The notes beneath the pieces were generated by a model, which had not been told where the DNA came from, made no database searches, and saw only the letters and a list, made by a program, of their open reading frames with translations. From assembly GCF_013155335.1 (NCBI RefSeq), contig NZ_JABJQZ010000001.1, positions 1 through 64,000 on the forward strand: 64,000 nucleotides of DNA, written 5' to 3'. Source of the DNA: Nocardioides sp. zg-1230. Lineage in GTDB: Bacteria > Actinomycetota > Actinomycetes > Propionibacteriales > Nocardioidaceae. How positions within the stretch are numbered: the first letter of the stretch is position 1; each line of letters opens with the position of its first letter. Positions 8,238 to 16,712 of this stretch are shown here, piece by piece. The position numbers were made by a program, and so were the translations under genes.

Positions 8238-11200
8238 TCACTCCTTGGTCGATGCGGTCGAGGCGGCGACGGGCGCCGGGGCGGCGATGATGTCGTCGAT
8301 CACACCGCGGGCCCATTCAAGCAGGGCCACGCCCGCCACCGGGCGCACGGGGAAGCCGCTCCCCTGCGGGCGCGGCACCAGGATCGTGCTGGTGGGAGCC
8401 TTGACGACGCTCTTGGGGTGCAGCCGCTGGAGGCGTACGACGCGCGACTCGGGGAGGTCGACGGGTGCGAACCGGACGTACTTGCCGGCCACCGTCACCT
8501 CGCCGACCCCGACCTGGCGGCACCGCGCGCGGAAGCGCGCGACGACGAGCAGCGACTCCACGACCTCGGGCGGGTTGCCGTAGCGGTCGAGCAGCTCGGC
8601 GCGGACCTCGTCGACGTCGGCGTCGGTGCGCACCTCGGCCAGCCGCTTGTAGATCTCGAGCCGCAGCCGCTCGCTGGGGATGTAGTCGTGGGGCAGGTGG
8701 GCGTCGACCGGCAGCTCGATGCGCACCTCCGCGAGCTCCTCCTCGGCGCCACCCTTGAAGTCGGCGACCGCCTCGCCGACGAGCCGGACGTAGAGGTCGA
8801 AGCCGACGTCGGCGATGTGGCCGGACTGCTCGCCGCCGAGCAGGTTGCCCGCGCCGCGGATCTCGAGGTCCTTCATCGCGATGGCCATGCCGCCGCCGAG
8901 GTCGGAGTGCTGGGCGAGCGTCGCGAGCCGCTCGTGGGCGGTCTCGGTCAGCGGCTTCTCCGCCGGGTAGAGGAAGTAGGCGTAGGCCCGCTCGCGGGAG
9001 CGGCCGACGCGGCCACGCAGCTGGTGCAGCTGGGAGAGGCCGAGGGTGTCGGAGCGCTCGATGATCATCGTGTTGGCGTTGGAGACGTCGAGGCCCGACT
9101 CGACCAGCGTCGTGCAGACGAGCACGTCGAAGCGCTTCTCCCAGAAGTCGAGCATCACCTGCTCGAGCTGGCGCTCGTTCATCTGGCCGTGCGCGGTCGC
9201 CACCCGTGCCTCCGGCACGAGCTCCCTGATCCGGGCCGCGGCCTTCTCGATCGACTGCACGCGGTTGTGGATGTAGAAGACCTGGCCCTCGCGCAGCAGC
9301 TCGCGACGCACGGCGGCGACGACCTGGCGGTCCTCGTAGGCGCCGACGTAGGTCAGCACCGGGTGCCGTTCCTCCGGCGGGGTGGTGATCGTCGACATCT
9401 CGCGGATGCCGGTCACCGCCATCTCCAGCGTGCGCGGGATCGGCGTCGCGCTCATGGACAGCACGTCGACCGACGTGCGCATCCGCTTCATCTGCTCCTT
9501 GTGCTCGACGCCGAAGCGCTGCTCCTCGTCGACGATGATCAGGCCGAGGTCCTTGACCTTGATGTCGGGGTTGAGCAGGCGGTGGGTGCCCACGACGATG
9601 TCGATCGACCCGTCGGCGAGGCCGGCGACGACCTCCTTGGCCTCCTTGTCGGTCTGGAAGCGTGAGAGGCCCTTGATGACGACGGGGAAGCCGCTCATCC
9701 GCTCCGAGAACGTCGACAGGTGCTGCGTGACGAGCAGGGTGGTCGGCACCAGCACCGCCACCTGCTTGCCGTCCTGCACCGCCTTGAACGCGGCGCGGAC
9801 CGCGATCTCGGTCTTGCCGTAGCCGACGTCGCCGCACACCAGCCGGTCCATCGGCACGACCTGGCGCATGTCGGCCTTGACCTCGTCGACCGTCGTGAGC
9901 TGGTCGACGGTCTCGGTGAACGGGAACGCGTCCTCGAGCTCGCGCTGCCACGGGGTGTCGGGGCCGTAGGCGTGGCCCTTCGTCGCCTGCCGGGCGGCGT
10001 AGAGCTTGATCAGCTCGGCGGCGATCTCCCGGACCGCGCGCCGGGCCTTGTTCTTGCGCTTGGTCCAGTCGCCGCCGCCGAGGCGGTCGAGGCTGGGGTT
10101 CTCGCCGCCGACGTAGCGGGTGACCTGGTCGAGGGTGTCGGCCGGGACGTAGAGCATGTCGTTGGGTCCGCCGCGCTTGCTGGGGCCGTACTCCAGGACG
10201 AGGTACTCCCGCACCGCGCCACCGATCTCACGCTGCTTCATCTCCACGAAGCGGCCGACGCCGTGCTGCTCGTGCACCACGTAGTCGCCGGCCTTGAGCT
10301 CGAGCGGGTCGATCTGCTTCTTGCGCCGCGCCGGCATGCGGTTGCGCAAGTCCCGGGTCGAGCCAACTGATGACGAGAGGTCGTCGCCCGTGACGACCGC
10401 GACCCTCGCCTCGTCGTCGACGATGCCGTGCACGAGGTGGCCGCACGTCACGGTCACCACGTTGGGCCCGGCGGTCTCGCCCTCCTCGACGAGGCGGGCG
10501 GCGACGTCGTTCTCGCCGAGCAGCTCGACGAAGCGCTGGGCCGGTCCGTGTCCGGCGTGCACGACCACGACGTCGACGCCGTCGGTGACCCAGCCGCGGA
10601 TGTCGTCCACCGCCTGCTGGAGGTCGCCGCGGTAGGCCTCGGCGGGGTGCGTGGGCAGGGCGCGGCTCGGCACCCCGGCCGTCTGGGCGTCGACGGGCAC
10701 GTCGCTGGTGTCGATGCCGAAGGGGCTGACGGTCCACCACGCGTGCCCGAGGCCGAGCGCGTGGAGCCGCACGTCGGCGATCTCACGGTAGGACGCAGCG
10801 CCCAGGTCGATCGGCGCCGTGCCGCCCCCGGCCGCCGCGGCCCACGAGGCGCCGAGGAACTCCTCGCTCGTCGCGACCAGGTCGTGCGCGCGGGTGCGGG
10901 CGCGCTCGGGGTCGAGGACCAGCACGGTGGTGTCGGCCGGCATCAGGTCGACGAGCAGCTCCATCGAGTCGACCAGCGCGGGCGCGAGCGACTCCATGCC
11001 CTCCACGGCGATGCCGGCGGCCATCTTGTCGGTGAGCTCGAGCAGCTGCGGGTGCGCCTGGCCGAGCTCGGCGGCGCGACGTCGTACGTCGTCGGTGAGC
11101 AGCAGCTCGCGGCACGGGGGCGCCCAGAGCCGCTCCACGGTCTCGAGGGTGCGCTGGTCGGCGACGGAGAAGGCGCGGATCTCCTCGACGTCGTCGCCGC

Positions 11201-11813
11201 AGAACTCCACGCGCAGCGGGTGCTCCTCGGTGGGCGGGAAGACGTCGACGATGCCGCCGCGCACCGCGAACTCGCCGCGGCGCTCGACCATGTCGACGCG
11301 GGAGTACGCCGCCTCGGCCAGGCCGCGCACGACCTCGTCGAGCGGCCTCGTGTCGCCCGGGGCGAGCTCCACCGGCTCGATGTCGGCGAGCCCCGTGACC
11401 TGGGGCTGCAGGAGGCTGCGGATCGGGGCGACGACCACCTTCAGCGGGCCGTTGGCGGCGTCGGTGCCGGGGTGGCGCAGGCGCCGCAGCACGGCGAGAC
11501 GGCGACCGACCGTGTCGCTGCGCGGGCTCAGGCGCTCGTGGGGCAGCGTCTCCCAGCTCGGGTAGTAGGCGACGGCGTCGGGGTCGACGAGGTCGGCGAG
11601 CTCCTCGACGAGGTCCTCGGCCTCGCGGGAGGTGGCGGTGACCGCGAGGACCGTGCGCCCGCGCTCGACGAGTCCGTGGACCACGAAGGGGCGGACCGCG
11701 CCGGGCCCGGTCAGGTCGAGCGAGGACTGCACCGCGGCGTCGGCGAGCGCGCCGCCCAGGGTGGGGGCGGCGACGACGCGCCGGGCGACGGCGGCGAGGG
11801 GCGTGGACGGCAC
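8238..11813 (-). CDS. mfd: Transcription-repair coupling factor Mfd
   Basis: An about 1191-residue DNA translocase that removes RNA polymerase stalled at DNA damage and recruits UvrA. In order: UvrB-like N-terminal domain, the RNA-polymerase-interacting CarD-like domain (DYVVHEQHGVGRFVEM), then the SF2 motor. Motor motifs are Walker A GDVGYGKTE near residue 657, DEEQRFG near 763 and MSATPIPRTL. The C-terminus is the TRCF domain. GTG at 11813 is chosen because AAGGGA stands 6-7 nt before it. An ATG 13 codons upstream (11852) lacks a ribosome binding site. It heads the mfd / lipoprotein / mazG unit. Confidence 0.97.
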   Translation of the reverse strand: MPSTPLAAVARRVVAAPTLGGALADAAVQSSLDLTGPGAVRPFVVHGLVERGRTVLAVTATSREAEDLVEELADLVDPDAVAYYPSWETLPHERLSPRSDTVGRRLAVLRRLRHPGTDAANGPLKVVVAPIRSLLQPQVTGLADIEPVELAPGDTRPLDEVVRGLAEAAYSRVDMVERRGEFAVRGGIVDVFPPTEEHPLRVEFCGDDVEEIRAFSVADQRTLETVERLWAPPCRELLLTDDVRRRAAELGQAHPQLLELTDKMAAGIAVEGMESLAPALVDSMELLVDLMPADTTVLVLDPERARTRAHDLVATSEEFLGASWAAAAGGGTAPIDLGAASYREIADVRLHALGLGHAWWTVSPFGIDTSDVPVDAQTAGVPSRALPTHPAEAYRGDLQQAVDDIRGWVTDGVDVVVVHAGHGPAQRFVELLGENDVAARLVEEGETAGPNVVTVTCGHLVHGIVDDEARVAVVTGDDLSSSVGSTRDLRNRMPARRKKQIDPLELKAGDYVVHEQHGVGRFVEMKQREIGGAVREYLVLEYGPSKRGGPNDMLYVPADTLDQVTRYVGGENPSLDRLGGGDWTKRKNKARRAVREIAAELIKLYAARQATKGHAYGPDTPWQRELEDAFPFTETVDQLTTVDEVKADMRQVVPMDRLVCGDVGYGKTEIAVRAAFKAVQDGKQVAVLVPTTLLVTQHLSTFSERMSGFPVVIKGLSRFQTDKEAKEVVAGLADGSIDIVVGTHRLLNPDIKVKDLGLIIVDEEQRFGVEHKEQMKRMRTSVDVLSMSATPIPRTLEMAVTGIREMSTITTPPEERHPVLTYVGAYEDRQVVAAVRRELLREGQVFYIHNRVQSIEKAAARIRELVPEARVATAHGQMNERQLEQVMLDFWEKRFDVLVCTTLVESGLDVSNANTMIIERSDTLGLSQLHQLRGRVGRSRERAYAYFLYPAEKPLTETAHERLATLAQHSDLGGGMAIAMKDLEIRGAGNLLGGEQSGHIADVGFDLYVRLVGEAVADFKGGAEEELAEVRIELPVDAHLPHDYIPSERLRLEIYKRLAEVRTDADVDEVRAELLDRYGNPPEVVESLLVVARFRARCRQVGVGEVTVAGKYVRFAPVDLPESRVVRLQRLHPKSVVKAPTSTILVPRPQGSGFPVRPVAGVALLEWARGVIDDIIAAPAPVAASTASTKE

Positions 11814-12009
11814 CGGGGATCCCTTCGAGAGCACGCGGAAGCGCCCCCGCATGAGGAGAGGGCGGGGGAGGGTGAAAGTCTACGGGGGCTGCCCGGACAG
11901 GGTTCGTGGGGACAGGGGGTTTGTCCCGTGCGCCTCAGGGGTAGCAACCACCTCAACGCCCGGCGTCGCCGGGCAGGCACAACTTCACCTGAGAGGAACA
12001 AACGGGGAC

Positions 12010-12723
12010 ATGCGCACCACTCGACTCATCGCGGGCACCGTCAGTGCCGGACTGCTCGGCCTGACGCCGATCGCCATCGCCGCGCCCAGCCAGGCGGCCG
12101 ACAACCTGACCACCGTGACCACCGCGACGGCCGACCAGACCGCGGTCGCCTACGGCGACGCCGTCTACATCAGCGTCGACGTCCAGGCCTCCGACGGCCT
12201 CAGCGCCACGGACGGCACGCCCACGCTCTACGCGATGGAGGCGGGCTCGTCCGCCTGGGTCCCGGTCGCGACCGGCACGTACGCGGGCTCCGACTTCTAC
12301 CCCGTCGAGCCGAGCATGAACACCACCTACAAGGTGGTCTACAGCGGCTACACCGCGACCACGGCCTACGAGGACACCTACCAGCCGAGCGAGTCGGCCC
12401 CGTTCACCGTCGGCGTCGCCCGCGACGTGACGATCGACCGGGCCAAGGCCCGGCTCACGATCAAGGGCAAGGTCAAGCCCGACTACAAGCGGAGCAAGGT
12501 CAAGGTCCAGATCAAGAAGGGCAAGAAGTACAAGAAGTTCAAGACGGTCAAGACCAACAAGAAGAGCAAGTTCCAGGTCCGCCTGCCCGCCCCGCGCCGC
12601 GGCAACAAGCTCTACTTCAAGATCACCGTCCCGGGCAACGAGAAGTTCCTCGCCTACAGCGAGGTCTGGTACACCTCCAGCTACAAGGCTCCGCTCGCGC
12701 GCACCGCTGCCGAGCGCTCCTGA
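12010..12723 (+). CDS. Secreted Ig-like protein with Lys-rich C-terminus, paralog A
   Basis: A 237-residue exported protein. A Sec signal peptide covers residues 1-31 (cleavage after SQAA). A beta-rich Ig-like domain (DNLTTVTTATADQTAVAYGD to about residue 140) is followed by a strongly basic C-terminal domain with KVKVQIKKGKKYKKFKTVKT. The pattern resembles surface proteins that hold a cell-wall polymer electrostatically, but no enzymatic motif is seen. ATG at 12010 follows the purine-rich GAGAGGAACAAACGGGGAC. The next gene is a clear paralog. A strong hairpin follows the stop. Confidence 0.72.
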   Translation: MRTTRLIAGTVSAGLLGLTPIAIAAPSQAADNLTTVTTATADQTAVAYGDAVYISVDVQASDGLSATDGTPTLYAMEAGSSAWVPVATGTYAGSDFYPVEPSMNTTYKVVYSGYTATTAYEDTYQPSESAPFTVGVARDVTIDRAKARLTIKGKVKPDYKRSKVKVQIKKGKKYKKFKTVKTNKKSKFQVRLPAPRRGNKLYFKITVPGNEKFLAYSEVWYTSSYKAPLARTAAERS

Positions 12724-12739
12724 TCTGACGCTCCACCTC

Positions 12740-12779
12740 GTGAGCCAGCGCCACCCGTGAGAAGGTGGCGCTGGCTCAC
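12740..12779 (+). terminator. Perfect 16-bp hairpin between tandem paralogs
   Basis: GTGAGCCAGCGCCACC (12740-12755) pairs perfectly with GGTGGCGCTGGCTCAC (12764-12779) around an 8-nt loop, followed shortly by TTTTCT. It begins 17 bp after the stop of paralog A and ends before the chosen start of paralog B, so the two are probably separate transcripts. Confidence 0.85.
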
Positions 12780-12824
12780 AGCCATTTTCTGACCGGCTCT
12801 TCCCATCCCTCGAGGACCAGACAC

Positions 12825-13499
12825 GTGCCCTCCCACCGCTTCGCCGTCCGGGTCCTGGTCGCTGGTGCGCTCACGGGCTCGTCGAGCGTCCTGGTGGCGT
12901 CGCCGACCACGGCCGCCGACACGGTGACGACGACGACCGTCGCGCTCCCCGACGCCACCGTCGTCGACTTCCGGGAAACGATCGACATCGATGTCGACGT
13001 GGACAGCCAGGACGGCTCCACGCCCACGGACGGCACCACCACGCTCTACGCCATGGAGGCGGGCTCGAGGACCTGGGTGGCCGTCACCACGCAGGACTCC
13101 GCGTCGAGCGACTACCTCGAGGTACGGCCGTGGATGACCACGTCGTACAAGGTCGTCTACAACGGTCACACCGCCACGTCAGGTGCGGACGACAGCTACG
13201 ACACCAGCTCGTCCGAGCCGTTCACCGTCCAGGTCCGGCGCACGATCACCTACCCCAGCGGCGGCTTCGAGGTGGAGGGGCGGGTCAAGCCGCGGTACGG
13301 CAACAGGAAGATCGTCATCCGGGTCTCCCGGACCCAGGAGTCCGGCTACGTCAGGTACAAGGCCATCAGGACGGATCGGCGAGGCCGCTACAGCGTCACG
13401 CTGCCGCGCCGCAAGGGCACCTGGTTCTGGTCCTTCCGGGTCAAGGGCGACGAGCGCTACCTGCCCACCAGCTTCCAGTGGAAGACCTGGGTCTCCTGA
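12825..13499 (+). CDS. Secreted Ig-like protein, paralog B
   Basis: A 224-residue exported protein homologous to the preceding gene along its length. It has a signal peptide (residues 1-28), then an Ig-like beta domain with TLYAMEAGSRTWVAV matching TLYAMEAGSSAWVPV in paralog A, and a basic C-terminal domain (KPRYGNRKIVIRVSRT). Arg largely replaces the Lys tracts of paralog A. I chose the GTG at 12825 because the in-frame ATG at 12765 lies inside the terminator hairpin and would spoil the signal peptide. Function unknown. Confidence 0.68.
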   Translation: MPSHRFAVRVLVAGALTGSSSVLVASPTTAADTVTTTTVALPDATVVDFRETIDIDVDVDSQDGSTPTDGTTTLYAMEAGSRTWVAVTTQDSASSDYLEVRPWMTTSYKVVYNGHTATSGADDSYDTSSSEPFTVQVRRTITYPSGGFEVEGRVKPRYGNRKIVIRVSRTQESGYVRYKAIRTDRRGRYSVTLPRRKGTWFWSFRVKGDERYLPTSFQWKTWVS

Positions 13500-13565
13500 C
13501 CCGACGGTCCACACGCACCGACACGTGCGACTTTCGAACCCTTTACCGTTCGACTGCCGGACACC

Positions 13566-13571
13566 TAGGTT
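13566..13571 (+). promoter_or_regulatory. -10 box of a probable leaderless promoter
   Basis: TAGGTT is followed by 8 nt and the ATG at 13580, with no Shine-Dalgarno sequence. The closer ATG at 13575 is out of frame and meets a stop two codons later. Confidence 0.5.
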
Positions 13572-13579
13572 CGCATGTC

Positions 13580-15052
13580 ATGAATGACATCTCGGGAACC
13601 GACCAGTCCACCCTCAGTCGCAGAACTCTCCTCGCCGGCGCTGCCGGTGGTGTCGCGGTCGTCGCGGCGGGCCAGCCCGCCTGGGCCGCCGACGCCACCC
13701 GCCCCGGCTCGGTGCGGGGGCCCTCGCTCGCCGTCCGTGACCGCCTGGTCGTGCAGGGCATCCGTCCCTCGCGCGCCCTGGCCGACCTGCAGGTGCTCTC
13801 CGAGCGCATCGGCCCGCGCATCGGCGGCACCGCCGCGGAGAAGGCGGCCGCCGAGTTCGCGCTGACCTCCCTGCGCAGCGCCGGCTGCAGCAACCCCCGT
13901 CTCGAACCCTTCGCCGTGGCGGACAAGTTCCTCGCCGACATCGGTGACCCGGACGGCCAGCTGCCCGACGACATCTGCTGGCAGGCGGGCGCCTCCCCCG
14001 ACGCGGGCCTCGACGGCCCCACCGTCACCGGCAACGTGGTCGACGTGAAGGCGGCGACCGCACCCGCCTGGCCCGCCGACGCTGCGGCGATCACCGGCGC
14101 GATCGTGCTGGCCGACGACGCCCAGGACGCGACCCCCGCCACCCGGGTGAACCTGCGCGCGGCCTTCGTGCTCGAGGCCCAGCGGCGTGGGGCGGCGGCC
14201 GTCATCCTGCTGCCGGCCGACCTCGAGTACCCCCGCCGCGCGTCGGCCGCATCCCTGCGCCTGGTGCCCACCACCGGCACGACGGCGCCGCCCTGGACGC
14301 CGGTCGCGACGATCCCGGTGCTCGGCGTCGCGCAGGTGCAGAAGCGGCTGCTGCGCGAGGAGATCGCGGTCCGTCCGCTGCGCCTCTCCGTCACCACCAC
14401 CTCGCACCGCGGCCTCACGAGCAACAACGTCTTCGCCGACATCCCCGGCCGTGCGGGCGCCGCCGGCCCCGTCGTCTACATCTCCGGGCACTACGACTCG
14501 GTCATCGGCGCCCCCGGTGCCAACGACGACGGCTCGGGCACCGTGCTGACCCTCGAGCTCGCCCGGGTCCTCCGCAAGCTCCCCAAGACGGAGGCCACGA
14601 TCCGGCTCGCCCTGTGGGGGTCGGAGGAGCAGGGCCTGATCGGATCGCGCTACCACGTCGCCCAGCTCTCGTCGGCCGAGCGCGGCCGCATCGCCGGCGT
14701 CTTCCAGAACGACATGGTCGGCACCAGCTGGAGCCCTGCGACGCGCTACTGGGTCCTGTCCTTCTCGGGCACCGGCAACGCGACCACCGACCAGGTCACC
14801 GCTGCGGCGCAGCGACTGGGCTACGACCCCCAGATCTCACCCGTGACGCAGCGCGGGGCCAGCGACCACCAGTCCTTCCAGGAGGTCGGCATCGCGTCGG
14901 CCAACTTCTCGTGGCGCGGCGAGGCGACGCCCGCGCTGCTCGAGCCGCCCTACCACTCGCCCGAGGACACCATCGAGAAGAACATCAGCATGGACCGGCT
15001 GACGGTGAGCATGGAGATGATCGGCTGCGCGGCGTACGCCCTGGCGCACTGA
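13580..15052 (+). CDS. Tat-exported M28-family metallopeptidase
   Basis: A 490-residue aminopeptidase-like protein. The N-terminus carries a twin-arginine signal (SRRTLLAGAAGG, then AGQPAWA). Residues about 150-270 form a PA-type insert. The C-terminal M28 catalytic domain has its zinc ligands and base in order: GHYDSV, GANDDGSG, WGSEEQG, NDMVG and YHSPEDT. It should hydrolyse N-terminal residues of peptides outside the cell. The length and architecture match actinobacterial M28 peptidases. It stands alone, with its own promoter and a hairpin after the stop. The precise substrate is unknown. Confidence 0.9.
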   Translation: MNDISGTDQSTLSRRTLLAGAAGGVAVVAAGQPAWAADATRPGSVRGPSLAVRDRLVVQGIRPSRALADLQVLSERIGPRIGGTAAEKAAAEFALTSLRSAGCSNPRLEPFAVADKFLADIGDPDGQLPDDICWQAGASPDAGLDGPTVTGNVVDVKAATAPAWPADAAAITGAIVLADDAQDATPATRVNLRAAFVLEAQRRGAAAVILLPADLEYPRRASAASLRLVPTTGTTAPPWTPVATIPVLGVAQVQKRLLREEIAVRPLRLSVTTTSHRGLTSNNVFADIPGRAGAAGPVVYISGHYDSVIGAPGANDDGSGTVLTLELARVLRKLPKTEATIRLALWGSEEQGLIGSRYHVAQLSSAERGRIAGVFQNDMVGTSWSPATRYWVLSFSGTGNATTDQVTAAAQRLGYDPQISPVTQRGASDHQSFQEVGIASANFSWRGEATPALLEPPYHSPEDTIEKNISMDRLTVSMEMIGCAAYALAH

Positions 15053-15060
15053 CCGCGGCG

Positions 15061-15474
15061 TCAGCTCGCAGGCGGAGGTGGACCGGCGTCCACCTCCGCC
15101 TGCGAACGCAGGATGCAGAACTGGTTGCCCTCCGGGTCGGCGAAGACGACCCACCCCGTGCCGGGCCCGTACTGCCCGCGCTGGTCGGCCACCTCCGTGG
15201 CGCCGAGGCCGCGGACCCGCTCGACCTCGTCGTCGCGGGTGCCCTCACGCGGGCGCAGGTCGAAGTGGATGCGCTTGGCGGGCAGCTCGGCGTCGGGCAC
15301 CTCGATGAACAGGATGCTGTGACCGGTCTCCGGGTCCAGGATCATGCACTCCTCGTGCCCCGGCTCGTTGGGGTCGCCCTCCACGTCGACGTAGCCGAGC
15401 ATGGCCTTCCACCACTCCGAGAGCGTGTAGGCGTCGTGACAGTCCACGGTCGTGTGGGAGACGAAGGAGGTCAT
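15061..15474 (-). CDS. VOC/glyoxalase-superfamily protein
   Basis: A 137-residue protein of two beta-alpha-beta-beta-beta modules. HTTVDCHDAYTLSEWW begins the first and FDLRPREGTRDDEVERV leads into the second, ending GWVVFADPEGNQFCIL. This is the DUF4331-free 'glyoxalase_6' type common in actinobacteria. Metal-site residues H and E can be placed, but the substrate is unknown. ATG at 15474 is preferred over an in-frame GTG three codons earlier. The gene is convergent with the M28 peptidase and divergent from the Gdx transcript. Confidence 0.82.
   Translation of the reverse strand: MTSFVSHTTVDCHDAYTLSEWWKAMLGYVDVEGDPNEPGHEECMILDPETGHSILFIEVPDAELPAKRIHFDLRPREGTRDDEVERVRGLGATEVADQRGQYGPGTGWVVFADPEGNQFCILRSQAEVDAGPPPPAS
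15066..15105. terminator. 17-bp perfect hairpin, bidirectional terminator
   Basis: TCGCAGGCGGAGGTGGA (15066-15082) pairs perfectly with 15089-15105 around a 6-nt loop (CCGGCG). It starts 14 bp after the M28 stop and overlaps the last codons of the convergent VOC gene, so it can serve both transcripts. Confidence 0.75.
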
Positions 15475-15549
15475 GACGGCCACGCTGGCGCGGTGGGCCC
15501 CCGCGACGCAAGCCGATATATGCTCGCCGGAGCCCCGAACCGTGGGCGA

Positions 15550-15589
15550 CCGGACGAGGGAGCCGTACCCGGGGACGCGACAAGACGGC
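15550..15589 (+). promoter_or_regulatory. Guanidine-III (ykkC-III) riboswitch
   Basis: The core reads CCGGACGAGG, then GCCGTACCCGG, then GACAAGACGGC. This is essentially the published guanidine-III aptamer: pseudoknotted, with the ACGAGG, GTACCCGG and GACAAGACGG blocks in order and at short spacing. It ends 5 bp before the GAGGAG ribosome binding site of the downstream transporter, so ligand folding most likely controls translation initiation. The downstream gene is a guanidinium-exporter type SMR protein, an expected partner. Confidence 0.93.
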
Positions 15590-15605
15590 CGTCGAGGAGA
15601 TGGCC

Positions 15606-15920
15606 ATGTCGTGGTTCGTGCTCGTCCTGTCCGGAGTGCTGGAGGCCGTGTGGGCCACCGCCCTCGGCCGCTCCGACGGCCTCACCCGCCCGGTGCCGAC
15701 CGCGACCTTCGTCGTCGCGCTCGTGCTCAGCATGGCCGGGCTCGGCTACGCGATGCGCACGCTGCCGGTGGGCACGTCGTACGCCGTGTGGGTCGGCATC
15801 GGCGCCGTGCTGACGGTGGTCGTCGCGATGGTGACCGGCACCGAGGCGTTCTCCGTCGTCAAGGCCCTGCTGCTGACCGGCCTCGTCGGCTGCATCATCG
15901 GGCTCAAGCTCGTCCACTGA
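15606..15920 (+). CDS. gdx: Gdx-type SMR guanidinium exporter
   Basis: A 104-residue four-helix small multidrug resistance protein. It starts MSWFVLVLSGVLEAVWATAL with the conserved proton/guanidinium-binding Glu at position 13. GRSDGLTRPVP and LPVGTSYAVWVGIGAV are hallmarks of the SugE/Gdx subgroup rather than the EmrE drug-efflux subgroup. It works as an antiparallel dimer exchanging guanidinium for protons. ATG at 15606 is preferred to the ATG at 15600 because GAGGAG directly abuts the latter. The guanidine-III riboswitch immediately upstream makes the substrate assignment strong. Convergent with cysQ. Confidence 0.93.
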   Translation: MSWFVLVLSGVLEAVWATALGRSDGLTRPVPTATFVVALVLSMAGLGYAMRTLPVGTSYAVWVGIGAVLTVVVAMVTGTEAFSVVKALLLTGLVGCIIGLKLVH

Positions 15921-15932
15921 CGAGCCGGGGCC

Positions 15933-16703
15933 TCACGCGGTCCCGTGGCGCCTGACGAAGTCGACGATCTGCTCGGCGAGCTCGGGACGGCACACGATCA
16001 GGTCGGGCAGCGAGGTGTCGTCCTCGTTGTAGACGAGCGGCGAGCCGTCGACACGGCTGCAGTGCAGGCCGGCGGCGCGGGCGACCGCCACCGGTGCGGC
16101 ATTGTCCCACTGGTACTGCCCGCCGGCGTGGACGTAGGCGTCGGCGAGGTCGCGCACCACGCTCATCACCTTCACGCCCGCGCTCCCCATCGGCACGAGC
16201 TCGGCGTCGAGCTCGGCGGCGAGCGCCTCGACGAAGGCCGGCGGCCGGCTGCGCGAGACCGCGATGCGGGGACGCTGCGAGGTCCGCGGCGGCACCGCGC
16301 TGGGACGGCCGGTGCTGAAGGTCTCCCCCAGGGCCGGCTGGGCCACCGCGCCGGCGACGAGGTCACCGTCCTCCCACAGCGCCACGTGCACCGCCCAGTC
16401 GTCGCGGGGCGGCTCGGAGAACTCGCGCGTGCCGTCGAGAGGGTCGATGATCCACACCCGCCGGGCGGTCAGTCGCGACTTGTCGTCGGCGGCCTCCTCG
16501 GAGAGCACGGCGTCGTCCGGGCGGTGCTGGGTGAGGATCCTGTCGAGCTCGGCCTGCGCGGCGGCGTCGCCGGCGTCCTTGAGCGCCTTCCCCTCCAGGC
16601 CGTCGGCCTCCGCCCCGGCGCGTACGTCGAGGAGCACCGAACCGGCACGTTCGGCCGCCCAGACGGCGAAGGAGTGGTCGTCGAGCGTGGTGGGATCCAT
16701 CAT
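15933..16703 (-). CDS. cysQ: CysQ-like 3'(2'),5'-bisphosphate nucleotidase (IMPase family)
   Basis: A 256-residue Mg-dependent phosphatase of the inositol monophosphatase superfamily. Metal-site motifs appear in order: SEEAADD, IDPLDGTREF and, near the end, QYQWDNAAPVAVARAAG. The TREF ending of the central motif is typical of CysQ, which removes the 3'-phosphate of PAP, rather than of inositol phosphatases. It lies 9 bp downstream of the LuxR-type regulator on the same strand. It may belong to that transcript although its job (sulfur assimilation) is unrelated to polysaccharide. An alternative ATG lies one codon downstream. Confidence 0.85.
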   Translation of the reverse strand: MMDPTTLDDHSFAVWAAERAGSVLLDVRAGAEADGLEGKALKDAGDAAAQAELDRILTQHRPDDAVLSEEAADDKSRLTARRVWIIDPLDGTREFSEPPRDDWAVHVALWEDGDLVAGAVAQPALGETFSTGRPSAVPPRTSQRPRIAVSRSRPPAFVEALAAELDAELVPMGSAGVKVMSVVRDLADAYVHAGGQYQWDNAAPVAVARAAGLHCSRVDGSPLVYNEDDTSLPDLIVCRPELAEQIVDFVRRHGTA

Positions 16704-16712
16704 GCGCGCAGC

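Noticed and set aside
11937..11943. AGGGGTA half-site upstream of the secreted protein at 12010, resembling the 7-2-7 right half
   Set aside because: The partner heptamer (GTGCGCC) does not fit, so it was not counted as a fourteenth site. The similar GGGGTAGC at about 17926 is probably the kinase's ribosome binding site.
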